Assembly (NCBI GenBank): GCA_947628765.1
Contig: CANRBD010000004.1
Location: 1-23,078, forward strand
DNA length: 23,078 nucleotides
Direction of reading: 5' to 3'
DNA from: an uncultured Bacilli bacterium
GTDB lineage: Bacteria; Bacillota_I; Bacilli_A; RF39; UBA660
Numbering within the stretch: position 1 is the first letter of the stretch; each line of letters begins with the position of its first letter. The position numbers were made by a program, and so were the translations under genes. Below the pieces are notes generated by a model, which saw only the letters and a program-made list of their open reading frames with translations, was not told the origin of the DNA and did not search any database. This document shows, piece by piece, positions 22,477 through 23,078 of the stretch.

Positions 22477-23038
22477 TATTAAAATATTTAACTACCGATT
22501 TTCTGACCACTTCGGCAATTTTGTCTTGATAAGATGTCTTCTTAAGCAAATATCGTTCATTAGGATTAGATAAAAAACCTGCTTCTAATAAAATTCCTGG
22601 TCTATTAATGCGGTGCTGCATATATTTAGTATTATTTTCTTTATATTTGCGATTAGTATTTAAATAACGTCCTAACTCTTCTTGAAAAATAGCTGCTATT
22701 TTGACATTTTCAGGATTAATATTATCATAATATACTTGAGCCCCATACCATGACTCGGCATCCGAAGCATTTAAATGAACAGAAATAAACATATCGCAAC
22801 CGGATTTATTAATAATATTAGCTCTCCTAGATAAATCACTACGTTTACGATGATAAGCATTATTTACTGATAAATCATAATCATCATAACGGGTCAAATA
22901 AACAGTCGCTCCATCACTTTTTAAAGCCTTCATAATTCGGCGGCTTAATTGTAAATTTAAATCAGATTCTTTAATATTTGTATAATAAGCTCCACTATCG
23001 GCACCACCATGTGCAGGAATAGGAAAAGTCCAAAAATA
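22472..23038 (-). CDS. cwlD: CwlD-like N-acetylmuramoyl-L-alanine amidase, 5' end disrupted or unresolved
   Basis: This is a zinc amidase (Amidase_3) most like CwlD, which in spore formers helps make the muramic lactam of cortex. Zinc-site residues are present: the HGGADSGAYY block (His codon 23011-23009), Glu in IKESDLNLQ (22969-22967), His in FISVHLNA, and the catalytic Glu in GILLEAGFLSNP. The ATG at 22933 would drop the first His and Glu, so it is not the true start. Homology continues in frame to about 23017, then reads FPI upstream until TAA-TGA (23044-23039) without a usable start. MIFLD, expected just before PAHGG, is found in another frame at 23042-23028, ten bases before the CCT of PAHGG. 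This suggests a frameshift or indel, or poor sequence near the edge. Confidence 0.75.
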   Translation of the reverse strand, partial: YFWTFPIPAHGGADSGAYYTNIKESDLNLQLSRRIMKALKSDGATVYLTRYDDYDLSVNNAYHRKRSDLSRRANIINKSGCDMFISVHLNASDAESWYGAQVYYDNINPENVKIAAIFQEELGRYLNTNRKYKENNTKYMQHRINRPGILLEAGFLSNPNERYLLKKTSYQDKIAEVVRKSVVKYFNS

Positions 23039-23078
23039 TCATTATTTCTTAAAATTCAATGTTCCATTCTATTTCTAT

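Noticed and set aside
1..23078. Possible use of genetic code 4 (TGA as Trp), as in Mollicutes
   Set aside because: All genes, including one of 2158 codons, are intact without TGA readthrough, Trp is encoded by TGG, the tRNA-Trp has anticodon CCA, and nadE ends sensibly at TGA overlapping nadD.
1..23078. CRISPR arrays, insertion sequences or prophage genes
   Set aside because: No regularly spaced direct repeats, transposase, integrase or phage structural genes were seen on either strand; the repeats in the giant gene are protein modules diverged at DNA level.

Overview
The window is AT-rich DNA from a low-GC Bacillota-type bacterium. Genes are compact and mostly on the minus strand, Shine-Dalgarno sequences are strong (AGGAGG type), and sigma-A-like promoters recur, often with an extended -10 of the form TGATATAAT. 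The code is standard: every gene, including one of 2158 codons, is open without reading TGA as Trp, the Trp tRNA has anticodon CCA, and TGA closes two genes. A CwlJ-type cortex hydrolase and a CwlD-like amidase suggest a spore-forming lineage or a recent descendant of one. An uncultured gut Bacilli or Erysipelotrichia-like lineage would fit, but this is inference.

Layout. 1-419 is the N-terminal third of a polyprenyl diphosphate synthase. 486-2312 is an unrecognised 608-residue protein, divergent from a DedA membrane protein (2433-3071). DedA converges on a four-segment membrane protein (3068-3961), and their stop codons share one terminator loop. 4034-5934 is a four-gene operon (96-aa orphan, FabG-like SDR, small multi-pass membrane protein, MGMT-family protein) from a consensus promoter. 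6005-11060 is an NAD salvage cluster: nicotinamidase, nicotinate phosphoribosyltransferase, NAD synthetase, nicotinate-mononucleotide adenylyltransferase, an unrecognised 250-aa protein, and an NrtR-like Nudix regulator. Together the enzymes convert nicotinamide to NAD+ by the Preiss-Handler route. Four copies of a palindrome built on TGTTATTAACA lie at the operon promoter and before pncB and are the likely operators.

11216-17692 encodes a giant surface protein: signal peptide, small cohesin-like domain, membrane hairpin, about eight repeats of about 200 residues made of paired beta-sandwich-like modules, and an acidic tail without LPXTG. A 465-nt spacer holds its promoter and a long leader. 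18158-19527 is an AbiEi/AbiEii toxin-antitoxin pair with a clear inverted-repeat operator around its promoter. A tRNA-Trp (19767-19842) and its terminator follow. cwlJ (19930-20358, plus strand) converges on an HtrA-type protease, which sits behind an Abi_2/HEPN gene and the CwlD-like amidase whose 5' end is disrupted near the window edge.

The strongest leads are the palindrome-controlled NAD regulon with its unknown member, the membrane-hairpin-anchored giant protein, and the habit of placing stop codons inside terminator loops.
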